Notes: generated by a model from the sequence alone, not told the origin. A stretch of DNA of 64,000 nt from Welwitschia mirabilis (GCA_051453625.1 JBOZIK010000001.1:121876672-121940671); one strand, 5' to 3'. Shown: positions 47,556-59,978, numbered from the stretch's first letter. Translations and numbers: made by a program.

Positions 47556-50273
47556 TAAGTTTGTTTCGTCTGTTTTCTTCTAGTTTTCATTACATAGAAA
47601 GATATCTTATAAATAGTTAAGGAGATATCAACCTATTATAAAACATGTATGGATAAGTTTAAGTATGATACTTAACCAATATAATATGAGGTTTCAACTC
47701 CCATTAATAACATTCCAATTTGATATTCAACCATACTCCACATATGAGTTGATTCTACTCTAGGTTCTAAACTATATAATCATAGCTGGGCTTAACTTCT
47801 TAGGCTTACGCTTCACTTCTATATACCCCTAATACATGTGATAGGTACTATGTGAGGTAGATGCATGCTTATAAATAACCTCCACTTCTTTAAAATATCT
47901 TTAGACGATGCAAAAAAATCCATTAATGTTAAGGGCTTAAGATATTAAGGCAAATTATGTTCATACATGGGTGGAGTAAGAAAGTGATGATCAAATCTAC
48001 TTTCAGAAGGGTATTATAAAAAAATGTAATGCAATCCACCTTGGTGATAAAATCAAAGGGGATGATCATTATTAAGATTATCTTAACTTAGTCCTATTCA
48101 ATGAATACACCATACAAATGCATGCATATAATTTTAACTAATAGGAATATTTAATGGATTATTTACATAGTTCTAATAATTATAATCATCATTAGATTCA
48201 TTTTATATAAATAATCATAAAATAGAAAACAAGCATACTTAAATGTATTTATTTAATAATTCACTAATTATTAAGAAAAATAAATTACAATACTTTTTCA
48301 TAAATTAGATTCATGATAAGATTCTTAGAAACTCACTTAAGCTATCTTATAATTATAAAAATATTATTTATAAGGTCATGATTTAAGGTTAAATACTATC
48401 AAATGTTCTAAAATTATGGTCCTACCACACTACAATATAATAATTATAAATTTCAAAATAATTTAAGTTTTTAAATGATTTAAGATGTTTTGGAAATATT
48501 ATTTAATTCTCCACAACTTAGGATCGTTAAGTTTTTAGATATGTTAATTTTTAGTTAGAAATGTAAATTAATTACATACTATTTTTTACATATATTTCCT
48601 AATGTATTTTAATAAATAAATTTCTTTAAAATTATTATACATTAGAAAATTATTATTTTTCATTTTCACAATTGTAATAGAATCCTAGACTTACATAAAA
48701 AATTTCACTAATTTACCTACTAATTAACAAGATATGGTATTTTTAACCTATACCTATGATGTTTTTAACCTATGCATCTTTTTTGGAAATTTAATTTTTA
48801 CTATTAAAGAAATATAGTAAAGTTTCTACAACTAGTTATGTAATAATTTAAACAAATAAAATAATAAATATATTACCTATTCTTTACAAAATATCTTAAC
48901 TAAATTCACTAATTCAAATCATTATAAAAATAAAAATCAAATCAATTAAAAAGTCATTTACTGTGAGCCTTAGAATTTCCATGAAAAAGTACTAACCTAA
49001 AAGAGATTTTTTAGGATCAAACATCTATTCCTAATAAGACAGACCTAATGTATAATATATAAAAATATAATATTAAAATAAACATGGGTACCCAAATTTC
49101 CTTTGTTTTTTCTTTTTACAATAAACTCCTTAATTAATTAGCCATAATCATCTATTAGTAACCACCATCACTAAGCATAAGAAATCCATAATATCTCCCC
49201 AGCATCTTGGTAAGAGCCAATGGGAAAGAATAAAATTAAAAAATAATTTCAAGGTAATTATAACAATGATTTAATACAATGCATCATTACTTACTAGAAT
49301 ATTTTAAAAAATTCATATGAACAACATGAGTAAAGAGGTTACTTAGAAAAATTAATAAGTCCTTGATGGTTAAAGATGGATGAAAATTCAAACTCAAGAA
49401 TTCTTAGCTTCAAGCTTTTACAAAAGGCATATGATTTAAGATTACAAAATCACACGACTTTTTTTTGATAATGGGATGAGTAATAAGTAACAGTAGAGTA
49501 CAAACAAAGATCATATTTATGACTCATGCGACTAACTAGGGTGAGTAATCTTCTTGCTTTAACCAGTAAGGTTAATTGTAGAAATCATTTTCTCATGTTA
49601 GATCCTTCTTAATCTTTCATAGGTTCATAAGTAAGTTTAGTTCATCAAAGACATGCATTAAAAGAATACATGTAGAAATTTCAAAATTATCATATGGCAT
49701 AATAAGATAAACTCTTCAATTCTAGTGAACAAAATAATAAATATGATATGAATCAAGTGCCCTTAGATATTTGAAGATGAAAAAAGTCATAGTAGAGTAA
49801 ATCTACTTATTTATCATTCTTGGTGCTAGGTAAGAGTGCACGTACTTATTCACATGCTTATTTATTTCATACTGCATAGAATCTATCAATCAGGCAACAT
49901 AAAGAAGAAAATGTTTATTTATAATACATTATGCCTCTATCATTTTTTAATAATACAAATGAGTAAATATGATGTAAAATATATTATTATGTTCTCTTGA
50001 AAATTTCAATTTATTAGTTTTTTCATGTGATTTTAATTCCTTACATAATGGGATTATCTAATTTTAGATCTTTAGATAGGTTCTCTTATAAAAAACCTTC
50101 TGACATAGTTCTTATTATTTTCATGGTAAATTATAAAAATTACAAACTAAGTTAATTTAAAATACTCTCTTATTTTAATAAGGCCTTTAAAGAAGAGTAA
50201 TTCATCATTTGATTAAAAGCTTAATTTGTTTAATATCCAAGTAATTAAGGTTTAAAAAATATGGGATATGGAA
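47556..50273 (-). mobile_element. Chromovirus-like gypsy element 2, 3' LTR (partial)
   Basis: It aligns along its length with 43030-46374, including 'gtaaatctacttatttatcattcttgg' type blocks at 45905-45940 and 49797-49830. It lacks roughly 600 bases present in LTR 1 (around 43730-44240), so one copy has a large indel. The LTR starts at 50273 on the minus strand, and its other end is in the gap. Visible divergence from LTR 1 is substantial, so this is not an unmerged haplotype. Confidence 0.7.
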
Positions 50274-50285
50274 TCCTTTCCTACT

Positions 50286-51000
50286 TAAACTGATTCACTC
50301 TTAGGAATCAAGATATATAAAGAGCTTAAAAACATTTAACTACAAATTATGAAATTTAAAAAGATTTGGGTATTAATTTTTCATTGTGTCTTTTAGCTCT
50401 TAAGCAGCTTCATCAACATTATGATTACTTCATTTTATCTTTACTTGATGGATCTTCCTATTTTATAAATTGATAATTCATTGCTCTAGTACTAATTCTG
50501 ACTTCTATCTAGTCAAAAAATCTAGTGTCAGTTGAATTGAAACTAATTTAATACAAGAGAAGGATCTGCAATATACTTATTAGCATACTTATATAGAAAA
50601 CATTATGCATGTGCAATAATCGAGGATGTAAAGGAAGTTTGTATGTAGCATTTCCAAATATTTTTAACATTTTAAATGATATAATAAATTAAGAAAATAA
50701 TTTTGATTTCTTAAGTTCTCTTATTACTAATTTTATTGGTGACACTTTAACAAATACATGATTACCTATTTTGAACTCACAATCTCTTCTTTAGTGATTT
50801 ATCTATCTACTACTTCTTTAAGTCTATTCTTTATGATTATTATTTTACTTTTCATTTATTATAACATTTCTAGTCTAATAATCAATATTTCTTTAAACTC
50901 TATCAATTAAGGAGGTTCTCTACATTTTTTATGATATAAGGTTTCTAATGGAGCCATTTGGATTAAACTCTGATAATAGTTATTATGTGAAAATTCTACC
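50286..51000 (-). pseudogene. Gypsy element 2 pol C-terminal region (chromodomain-like)
   Basis: Text 'NYQFIK*EDPSSKDKMK' at about 50400-50480 parallels the chromodomain-like text of element 1. Between it and integrase the frame is broken. Chromodomains at the integrase C-terminus steer chromoviruses to heterochromatin. The call rests on weak similarity plus position. Confidence 0.45.
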
Positions 51001-51011
51001 AATGATAGGTA

Positions 51012-51431
51012 CTATTTCCAACTTTTCGAATTATCTAGAATACATGCTTTAAGAAGATCTTCTAAAATTTGATTAATTCTTTTTACTTGATCATCTATTT
51101 GAGGATGAAATCTAGTACTCATGTTTAACTTGGTTCCTAAACCCATTTGTAATTTTTTCCAAAACTTATAAGCAAATTTTGAATCTCTATTAGAGATAAT
51201 TGCTAAAGGTACATCATGCAACCAAATAATATTTTGAATATATACTTTAGATATATTCTTAGCATCATAAGTATGTTTAACTAGAATGAAATGTACTAAC
51301 ATATTTTCTCTATCAATTATCACCATGATAGAGTAATTACTTCTTTGAATTTTAGGAATTTCTAAAATAAATTTCAAGAAAATCACATCCCATTTATGTT
51401 TTGAAATATCATGAGGATAAAGTAATTCCAC
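51012..51431 (-). pseudogene. Gypsy element 2 integrase core
   Basis: An open frame of 139 codons with the D,D-35-E core. Residues: D40 ('VIIDREN'), N81 ('SNRD', where the second catalytic Asp is expected) and K117 ('DDQVKRINQ', where the catalytic Glu is expected). The spacing from 81 to 117 is exactly the canonical one. Two of three catalytic residues are lost, so integrase could not join DNA. Gypsy element 1 shares the SNRD change but keeps Glu. The rest (IIWLHDVPLAIIS, FHPQ) fits the family. Confidence 0.85.
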
Positions 51432-51439
51432 TAGAGTTT

Positions 51440-52300
51440 TGTATTCTATTTTTAACTTGTTAATAGTTAAGACATCTTTATATAAATCCTACTATATCCT
51501 TTTTCTTATTCCTAACCATCAAATTTTTTATTTCATATTTTGACATATTTTAATTCCTCTAGGATGACTTGCTTTAGGTGGATTATGAAATTCAAACATT
51601 ATCTTATGTCTAATTTCATCTACATTAGAAACTAGAAATCTTTTCTTGAATCTAATAATATGATCTGAATTAATACTAAAATGCTCTAAATCTATTAATT
51701 TTTCTAACTAGTCCTTTTAATTTTTGATAATTCTCACCCATTTTTTATCCCTCTAAAATAATGGTAGAAATTTGGCTTTCAATTTTCATAATTGCTTTAA
51801 GATAATCTTATCTACTAAGAGCACCTATAATCTTATTTTCCTTACTATCATGATATAAAATCTCTAAATCAAAATCACATGGAAATTTCACCCATCTTTT
51901 TTTGTCTAAGGTTTAAATTTGGTTGGATAAAAATGTATTTTAGACTCTTATGATCAATCCAAACTTGAAACTTTATACTATAAAGATAGTGCTTCCACAA
52001 TTCTAAAGCAAAATTATTGTAGCAAATTTAAGATAATGAATAGGATAATTCCTGTCATGAGTTTTAAGTTATCTTGATCCATAACCTATTACTCTTTTAT
52101 CTTGTTCAAAACTACTCCAAAACCTTCTCCAGGTATATCAATATAAAATAAAAAGATCTTTGAATCATCTATCATTACTAATACTAGAGTACTAGTCAAG
52201 GAATATTTAAGATGATTAGATGACTAATAAAATTTTTGTATCCATTAAAAGTCTCAATTTTTCTTTAAAATGGTTGTTAATGAAGAAGCTATCTTAGAGA
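51440..52300 (-). pseudogene. Gypsy element 2 RNase H and integrase zinc region
   Basis: Between RT and integrase, with many stops. Positional evidence and scattered motifs support RNase H at about 51850-52200 and the integrase zinc-binding part at about 51450-51700. Individual catalytic residues cannot be assigned safely. Confidence 0.5.
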
Positions 52301-52887
52301 ATTTGAAGATGAATCTAAGATAGTACCCAACAAGACCAAGAAAGCTTTTAATTTTACTAATATTTATAGGTTTTGGCCATTTCATGATTGCTCTAACTTT
52401 ATCTTGATCTAGTGATATACCTTCTTTAGATATTGCATGACCTAGAAATTGAATGAATTCCTTTCAAAAAGGACACTTTTCCATGTTATCATACAATTGG
52501 TAATTATTTAAAGTTTGTAATACTATTTTTATGCATTCCTTATGCTCTTCATAAGTCTTAGAGTAAATAAGGATATCATGAATAAATACTATTATGAAGG
52601 AATCAAGATGTGATTTAAATATGTAATTCATAAGGCTTATAAATATTGCAAAGTTATTAGTTAAACTAAAAGGCATAATAGTGAACTGATAATGCTCATA
52701 GAGGCTTCTAAATATTTTTTTATAAATATCTTTTTCCTTAATTTGAACTTGATGATAGCTAGATTTTAGATCAACTTTTGAGAATACCTTAGATTCCTTA
52801 AGCTAATCAAAAAAGCCATCTATTCTTGGTATTAGATGCTTGTTCTTGGTGATAATCTTAATTAGTTATCCATAATTAATGCATAGT
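52301..52887 (-). pseudogene. Gypsy element 2 reverse transcriptase, interrupted by copia Y
   Basis: The minus strand from 52887 reads 'NYG*LIKIITKNKHLIPRID' (usual DYR.LNK.T.K...P.P.ID), 'FSKVDLKSSYHQVQIKEKDI' (FSK.DL.SGYHQ), 'MPFSLTNNFAIFISLMN', and 'IIVFIHDILIYSK'. The catalytic FIDD is FIHD (first Asp to His, about 52572-52577). The domain stops exactly where the LTR end of copia Y begins, so Y inserted here. The 5' half of the gypsy element must lie beyond the nested elements, outside the window. Confidence 0.85.
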
Positions 52888-54298
52888 TAAGGATCATTGA
52901 ACTCAGAGGGGAGAGTGAATAAGGTCTACTGAAAATAAATTCAATAAAAAATAAATTAAAAATAATATAATAAATACCTTACTAAATTAATGTGATTCCC
53001 TAACCTGGGTAAGTCCACACATAGAGGATATTTTTCTCTCACAATTCTGGATATTCTTAACTTGCAAAACAATGATTTTGGAGCATCAACAACCCAACAT
53101 ACAATTGAGATGCTCCTATTAAGGAAGCACTCTCTTTTCCTCAGGAATATTCAATAGATTAAAAATAGAAATTTGCTTACAAGCATTTATAGAAGCACAC
53201 CATTCAAGGGTTTTCTTATAATATAGAAACCCTAGCAATGGATCCTATGATTGCAAATAAGAAATGGACTATAATGAGTGTATTAAAAAATATGATAGTT
53301 CTACAATTTAATTTCCAATAAATAATGACAAAAAATGAAACAAAAAATCCTAAAAAGATATTTCTTTAATAAAGTGCTTGAGTTCTTACTTGTTATTGTT
53401 ACTCGTGAATGTCAAATATTAAAGTAATGCATTTTGTAAGAGTCAAAGATCAAGTAATGTATTTACTAGATAGTTCTTTGTAAAAGATAGTTGAAAGATA
53501 TGTGTGTAGTATCAATAACCTATGAAAATGTTTCTTTTTCTTCTCTCTTTGTTCCTTTATACTTTTGATGTATTTCTTACTATTGCCCTAAAGAGAGCCC
53601 TTTGAGAGCATGTAACTGTTGTACAATGGATAGAAATGGCTGAGCTTTAGGCATTCAATGGCTATTTTGTTTTCTAAAATTTTTTGGAATAGATGTCTTT
53701 GAGATAGTACACATCTCCTATTAGGCAAATGTCTTTAACATAAAAGATGTCTCTTAGCAAACTACCCAGGTTTTGATCAAACTCTAACTATAGTTTCTGT
53801 GATCTTTAGTGATTATGAATTCAAGATGTAAAACTTAATTGATTTCTTAAGATGTATAAAATTCATCAAAATATAATTTGTCTCTGTTACCTCTTCTAGT
53901 TTAGTATAGACACTTAAACTATGTAGACATCTTCCAAGAATTAAAGCAGTATAGATGTATTTAATGTGATAGATGTCTTTTACTTATCTTAGGTTCTTAC
54001 TTCAATATGGACTTTTTTTTAATATAGATGTATTTTTATGTGATAAAGTTTACTTTAGCATAGACATATTTGATATAGTAGATGTCTTTTTCATAGACAT
54101 ATTCACATATATAGACGTCTTCTATTAGTTTTATTTTAACATTTATGAAATCTGAGCTAAACCTTCTATGTAATATGAACTTGAGGTTTGACTTGAATTT
54201 ATAATTTTATGATTTGATGTTCTCCAATTTGACCTATTTACCAAATGGAGATATTACATTTAACAAGTGGAATCATCAAAACTAGAATTTTATCAACA
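52888..54298 (-). mobile_element. Copia element Y, 3' LTR (1.41 kb)
   Basis: On the minus strand it starts TGTTGATAAAATTC right after a polypurine tract (54298) and ends ...AATGATCCTTA at 52888 next to gypsy RT. Its last 130-odd bases align with 59993-60140, the end of the 5' LTR (...AATGATCCTCA). It contains an array of the word AGAYGTCT and its CA/TG variants (53691-54120). A small target duplication cannot be checked because the other end of Y is outside the window. Confidence 0.8.
53691..54120. repeat. Word array AGA(C/T)G/ATCT in the LTR of Y
   Basis: About ten copies of an 8-base word: AGATGTCT at 53691, 53745, 53971 and 54080; AGACATCT at 53925; AGACGTCT at 54113; plus near matches (AAATGTCT 53727, AGATGTAT 53953 and 54026, AGACATAT 54062 and 54095). 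All are explained by a palindrome AGACGTCT whose central CpG decays to TG or CA. Spacing is irregular, about 18-60 bases in the denser part. Confidence 0.7.
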
Positions 54299-54312
54299 AT
54301 CTCCCCCTTTTT
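54299..54312 (-). promoter_or_regulatory. Polypurine tract of copia Y
   Basis: The minus strand reads AAAAAGGGGGAGAT directly before the LTR start TGTTG, the standard copia plus-strand primer context. Confidence 0.8.
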
Positions 54313-54319
54313 AATGATG

Positions 54320-56405
54320 TCCAAAACTTAGCAAATTTCATTAATGTAATCATATTTTATCAACTAAATAGAGATAGTTTAATCAAAGAGAGAATACACT
54401 ATATGACAAGAGACATGATATAAATTTCAATAATTTTGAAAATATTCATTAACCACACACATAATCTTGTAGAATAGTAATTAAGAAGTAGTGTAAATGA
54501 AACACATAAGCATTACATAATTCTAGATAAGTAAAAATAACAACAAACAATAACAAAACATGTAATGTATACCAACAATAAAAAGTGATCATCAATAGTG
54601 ATGTCACTCACAGGGAGTCCAATCCATCTATCTCAAGATCATATCCTCCAAGCTTATATAGGATGTTCAATCTAATTTGCTTATCTTCTTCTCCTTTTTG
54701 GATAGCATACAAAAGGAGCTAATCATTAAGAAATGAGTCACTAGTGTACTGAGTATTATCTCCTACATCATCACTATCATCTTCATTATCTCTAGTGATG
54801 GAGGTTTGAATGGTTTATGAAGAGAAATATGTCTATGAAGATGTATGCCATTTTCTAAATGGCTACAGGGATAACTCACCAGGGACCTGAGAGGCTTATC
54901 TGCTCATACATGAATATGTCTAAGGGGTAATAGAAGTTTCAAAGAAGCTAGCAGTGGAAATCTCAATAAAAGATGATGGTAAAGCTATGCTGAGAGAGTG
55001 GAGCACAAATTGGTACTGTGAAAGGTGGTGGTAAATATGGAAGATGAGGTAGCGATGATGGACAAGGAGTGATGGAGGCTATGTAGGATGATGAATGGAT
55101 AAATTTTAATAAGGCCTATAAAAGATAAGGAGCTGATCATCAGATCTCTTAGAGTCTTCCTACTACTTTCCTTATAATTGTGCTAAAGCTTGGTGCTCCT
55201 ACTATGCTTGTGTCAGAGTGTGATGCTATCCTTGAATTTGTGCCTTCTCTACTGTGGACTTTTAAGGATCAAAATCTATTGTATAGCCTTAGTTATGTCC
55301 TATAGTAGGAGTTGCTATAGGTGACTCTACCCTTGATTCTTCATTGAAATTATACCAAGTAGGAGTCCCCATGGATTCCCAACTCCCTATAGAAGTTTCT
55401 CCTTCACTAGATATGGAACAGTGCTTCTTCAACCTCAATAAGTTATGTTCAATCTTGTCTATCATTTTAGTGATAACATTTAGACCTTTCTTTATTGATG
55501 ATAAGATATAAGAGGCTATATATTAATAGTGTTGAAAATTTGATTTAGAATGTCTCTTACTTATGCCTTCATTACCTAGTATTGGTGCTCACCATTTCTT
55601 ACTAAACTATAAAAGTGGCTTCTTAGGTTAAACAAGATCAGCGTATGATAATAAGATGTTGGGATGGCTAATTATCATACTGACTAGGTAACACAAAATA
55701 TAACCCTTTTGAAAAAGAGTAAAGATATTCATATATAAAATGAAGCTAAGATTAATCTTTAGCCCTATAAGAAGATAGTAAACCGCAAATGTCTGCATTG
55801 GATTTTAATAGCTATAGCTATTGCCCCAAAGAAATATGTTGTAGAATGTGACTAAACTTAAAATAGAGGAATTTGGTATCATATTTTTACATTCTACATT
55901 CTCATAAATTAATTTGAGAATTCCCAAAAAGTACATTATACAACAAACGCCATGAAATGCTAATAGAGCAGTAAGTAAATATATCTTTAACAAAATGCAC
56001 ATATAATTATGGAAGCTCTAAATCATCTATGCTAAGCATGAAATTTACAAAACTAGATGTAAGAAATAGAGAAGTACTCATACTTGAGTTTTAAAAGTCT
56101 TAGTACTATCATCTATATCATGTATGTTAGCATAGAATTCCTTGACTATGGGATTCGCAATGTTTTAGTCTTATTAAACTCCCATGTTCTAACCAATACA
56201 TGAAATATACATAAGAATATGATATTTTCTTTTCGTTTGGAATCAAAAATTTTGTTTTCAAATGATGGAGTTTATGGTCTAATTTTTAAAATATTTGGCA
56301 GTAAACTCATGATAAAACTAATGTTCATACTAGGGTTTATGCAATTCTATTATAGGATCTTTTCCTTTGGAGGTACTAAATGTTTTTCTTCTCACCATGT
56401 TTGAA
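54320..56405 (-). pseudogene. Copia Y third ORF (PF20167-like), decayed
   Basis: It lies between pol and the polypurine tract. A start candidate is at about 56401: 'MVRRKTFSTSKGKDPI' (basic N-terminus). At about 56080-56157 the minus strand reads 'NPIVKEFYANIHDIDD', matching the 'LV+EFYANL' hallmark of the plant 'putative plant transposon protein' domain (PF20167). Further down, 'EGETSIGSWESMGTPTWYNF' (about 55330-55400) is Ser/Thr-rich. Many stops and frameshifts. Function of this protein in retroelements is unknown to me. The counterpart in element X is better preserved. Confidence 0.5.
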
Positions 56406-56788
56406 GAAAATATAGAAAGAACTAAACTAATAACAACCACATGCAAAATATTCAATAAAAAAAAGAACTTATTTAGAGCACTTGTTGTGCTGACTGTAAA
56501 TACTTCTTCTAAATACAAGACATTTATGTTAGAGATCTAATAAAAAAAAGGCTAAAAAGAAGCTCCAGGAAGGAAATCTACTAGGTGGAGATTGAAAATA
56601 ATGAATGGTGGTCCCTTTTCTTGATAAAAATGGTCAAAACCCTCATTTTATCACATATTTTATCTTCTGTATAGTTCTTTGAAAGAAGTCTATAAACTAT
56701 AATACATCTAAAATGATAAAAGTAAATGTTTATCTAAATAAAAAACATTTTCTATTAATAATTTTTATGAGTCATCTGCATACTAGAA

Positions 56789-56940
56789 AGACATCTACCT
56801 ATCCAAAGATGTTTATTTCAAATAATTAAGAAAAACTTACCTGATCTTTAAAGACATCTAACATATAAAGATGTCTACTTGATAAATGTCTACAATACTA
56901 AAGACATCTCCATGATAGATATATTTAATTGAAATATGTC
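56789..56940. repeat. Word array AGACATCT/AGATGTCT after pol of Y
   Basis: AGACATCT at 56789, 56852 and 56902; AGATGTCT at 56869; near matches at 56807, 56884 and 56933. It is the same word as in the LTR of Y. It lies about 400 bases before the start candidate of ORF3 (56401) and after the RNase H end, that is, in the spacer where a promoter for ORF3 could lie. Confidence 0.65.
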
Positions 56941-57099
56941 TTCTTTAAAAAATAAAAGACTTCAAAATTATCTACTACTAACATCATTATAAAATTATAA
57001 TAGTAAAAAGATAAAGTAGTATGCACATAATTTACTATTTTAGGATCTAACTATAATCTCAACTTATAGAATATCAGAATGTGAAGTTGAGATTTTGAT

Positions 57100-57655
57100 A
57101 GTGATTACCTAATGTTTTACCTAATTGAGTAAGGTCTAATCCTCAAGTTTCTATTCAATTTAACAAACCTATTACCATTCAGTGGTTTAGTAAATACATT
57201 AGTGTGTTGATCATCAATATTAATGTATTATAACATGATATCCTTATTTTGTACATGCTCTCTAAGAAAATGATGTCTAATCTTGATATGTTTAATTTTG
57301 AATGCTGTATTGGGTCTTTTTAAATTTTAATAATATTTTTATTATTTTAAAATATGGGAATGCTCTCCAAGGATAGTCCAAAATCTTTTAAAGTTCACTT
57401 CATCTAAAGTAGCTAAGCACAACAACTCCTAGCAGTAATTTACTTAGCTTCAGTAGTTAAGAAAGCAGTTGAGTTTTTCTTTTTGCTACTCTAAGATACC
57501 AAACATTACCTAAGCAAGAAGTAGGTTCCACTTCTACTCCTTCTATAATTTTTGCATCCTACCCAATCTACATTACAATATCAAACTAGATCAAAGTAGG
57601 AGTTCCTTGAATACCAAAGGCTTTAATTAGTAGTATCTTTTAGATAGTAAGAAAT
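57100..57655 (-). pseudogene. Copia Y RNase H
   Basis: The minus strand reads 'YCNVDWVGC' (usual YSDADWAGC), 'STAFLTTEAK' (STAEAEY region), 'LKDFGLSLESIPIF*NNKNI' (usual ....PI.CDN.SAI) and 'NPIQHSK'-like text (H..TKHIDIRYHF). This is the C-terminal domain of copia pol. Stops are dense; the CDN Asp codon is lost. Confidence 0.75.
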
Positions 57656-57990
57656 TCTTTTAACTACTATAAGATGTGATTCTTTATAATCACTTTGATA
57701 ATGAGAACAATTTCCTGCACTCAAAATGATATTAAGTCTATTAGTAGTAAGATATAATAGACTACTAATCATACCTTTATACAACTTCTAATCAATCTTC
57801 TTACCATGCTCATCTTTATCTAGTTTTGTGCTTTGGTTCATTGGGATATCTTTGGCCTTACAAATTTGATTATCAAGGCTTTGCAACTTAGGAAGTCCTC
57901 TTATCATTTATTTTAAGGACAATATTTTTAGTAAGTCTTTGTTTATGTGTCCAAGCTTATTGTGCCATAGCTCAATTTCACCTCAGGTAG
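57656..57990 (-). pseudogene. Copia Y GAG-pre-integrase fused in frame to RT C-terminus
   Basis: The minus strand from about 57975 reads 'GHINKDLL' and then 'GLPKLQSLDNQICKA', the copia GAG-pre-integrase HHCC text, which should go on 'CKAC..GK'. Instead it continues without frame change into 'KDIPMNQSTKLDKDEHGKKI' and 'KLYKGMISSLLYL', the C-terminal end of RT (usual ..PM...KLDKDE.GK.VDQKLYRGMIGSLLYL). The joint is at about 57851-57862, where 'aaggccaaag' would fit both sides. The integrase catalytic core and most of RT are absent. Confidence 0.8.
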
Positions 57991-58059
57991 GTTACCTCCT
58001 CTAATGATTTCAATATCTATGATAGATGCCTCTGTATTATCGTTAAAGGTGATCATACC

Positions 58060-58145
58060 TTGTCTTACTCTACCAAAGTGGTAAAGCTAGATTTGTCTCT
58101 AGTCATATGTCTTAAACATCCACTATCAACATACTAAGTATGTCT
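58060..58145 (-). pseudogene. Copia Y protease active-site region
   Basis: Reads 'YVDSGCLRHMTRDKSSF' on the minus strand (D-S-G codons about 58122-58130). Copia proteases read 'W.LDSGCS.HMT'. The catalytic D-S-G is intact. A stop follows later in the frame. Confidence 0.8.
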
Positions 58146-58290
58146 CTTTACTACTCGTACTACAATCTGAGCTAATAGATCTAGTCTTGATTTTGAAATC
58201 CATATTTTCTTTAGTTTAGCCAACACAGCACATTATATCATATCCCTTGATCTCTTCATATTGTTAGTGTATATTTGGTTTTAAATTTTA

Positions 58291-59930
58291 CTAGATAATT
58301 AAAATGATAATAATTTCATTTGTAGTAATAATAACATATAATATTATTTGTATAAACGATATGCTCATACCTTGTTTGTAGTTCCATTTGTTAAATGAGG
58401 AAGCTGAAGTACTAGTTGAGGCTTCATTGTAATCTAAACTAATCTTTTTATTTGAGCTTCTGTATTGTCCAAACATGATATTTAAGGTCTAATTCCCTTA
58501 AGTAAACTTCTCATTGATTTTTTTTAAGTCAGAAAGTTCTTCTCTAACATGCTTTAATTCAAACATTAATTTATTAATCTCAGCCTTAAGGGTTGAGTTT
58601 TAAGATGATAACTTATTATAAGAACCTCTTTCTTGTTCATATGCTAACTCACAAGAATGAAATAATCTTTTCATGTAGCACATACCTTTTACAACTTAAT
58701 GAATTCTTTAGAAATTAAATCATACCTATTTGAAAGTTTCATACCTATTTCACCTTCACTATCTGATTCAGATTCTTCCTTTCTTTCATCACTTTTCTTT
58801 TAAATATGTATAATGACCATGTAGGCTAGATGAGCATTTTGCCATTAGACATTTCTTCTTTAGTTGCATTCTTATCATTATCTCATACTATGAAGAAAGA
58901 TATCCTTTTCTTAGGCTTTTTTTATGCTTTTTCCTACAATCTGTTAAAGTTAACACATTCTAAGATTATGTGTTCTCATCCTCCATAAACCAACATTTTA
59001 ACTTGAAAATATTAGACTTGAAAGAAAATGAAGAGCTATTAGAATTTTTACCTTTGATTTATCTCTAGCTTGAGATATAGATGATTTTCAATAGTCCTCC
59101 TTTTTGTTATTGATTTGTGAAAGAAGTTTTTTGACTCATCTTGTGATGAGAGTAAGTTTTTCATTTACATCATCTTTAGAGTCATCTCCATCTGATCCTT
59201 CTTTTATTTTTTCTTTCAAAACTTGCCTTCTATTTTCACTAGATTTAAGAGCAATATGCTTCTCTTTTGAAGCATCATCTTGAATAAGATTCATCTCATA
59301 AGTTGTTAGAGAACTTTTTAATTCTTCAATATTCATTGAATTAAAGTCTCTTAATTCTTTCATGACTATTGTCTTAGGCCTAGGTTATGGAGCTAAGGAG
59401 ATAATAACCTTTTGGATTACCTTAGCCTCTAGAAGATTTTCATTAATGCCATGTATAGCATACACTATGTTAGAGACTCTTGTGAAGTATTCATGTGCTC
59501 CTTTTCCCTTATTCACCTTTAGATTTTTAAACTACTTTGCCTAAATAAGAAGTTTTAATTACTTGATAATGGAGCTTCCCTTATACATCCCCACTAGAAC
59601 ATTCCTCACTAGAACATTCCATATTTTTTATGCAGTTTTACATCCATCTATTCTATTAAATTAATTCATTCTAAGATCTGAGTAGAGAGCATTTTTTTCC
59701 TTTTGAGTCATACATGAAAGTTGCCTTTTCTTTATTTTTCTAATTTCTTCTAGGTTTGATTTGTGGAATGGAATTTCTTGTAGCATCTATTATGATTTAT
59801 ATAGGTTTTAGGTATTTATATTTAATGATTTTTTAGACTTAAAACTTACAAGATTATAGGTACACATACATCCTCATCTTCCAATAAGCATAGTTAGTCC
59901 CATTAAAGAGTGGAGATCTAACAATGGCAT
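58291..59930 (-). pseudogene. Copia Y gag
   Basis: The frame at 59136-59363 reads 'NIEELKSSLTTYEMNLIQDD' and 'EKHIALKSS', as in copia gag (..EL.GSL..YE......KG.ALK). A CCHC knuckle remnant is near 58930-58985, partly destroyed by a stop and by loss of its cysteines. The frame at 58291-58476 is the gag-protease linker. The gag start should be near 59900, just after the primer binding site. Confidence 0.7.
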
Positions 59931-59978
59931 TCCTTTCATAGTTTACTCAAGGATGTTACTTCATTTTTGTGAGTATCC

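Noticed and set aside
47556-50273. Second gypsy LTR as an unmerged haplotype copy of the first
   Set aside because: Divergence is high and there is an indel of about 600 bases, unlike the 0-2% differences at the gap-edge duplications.
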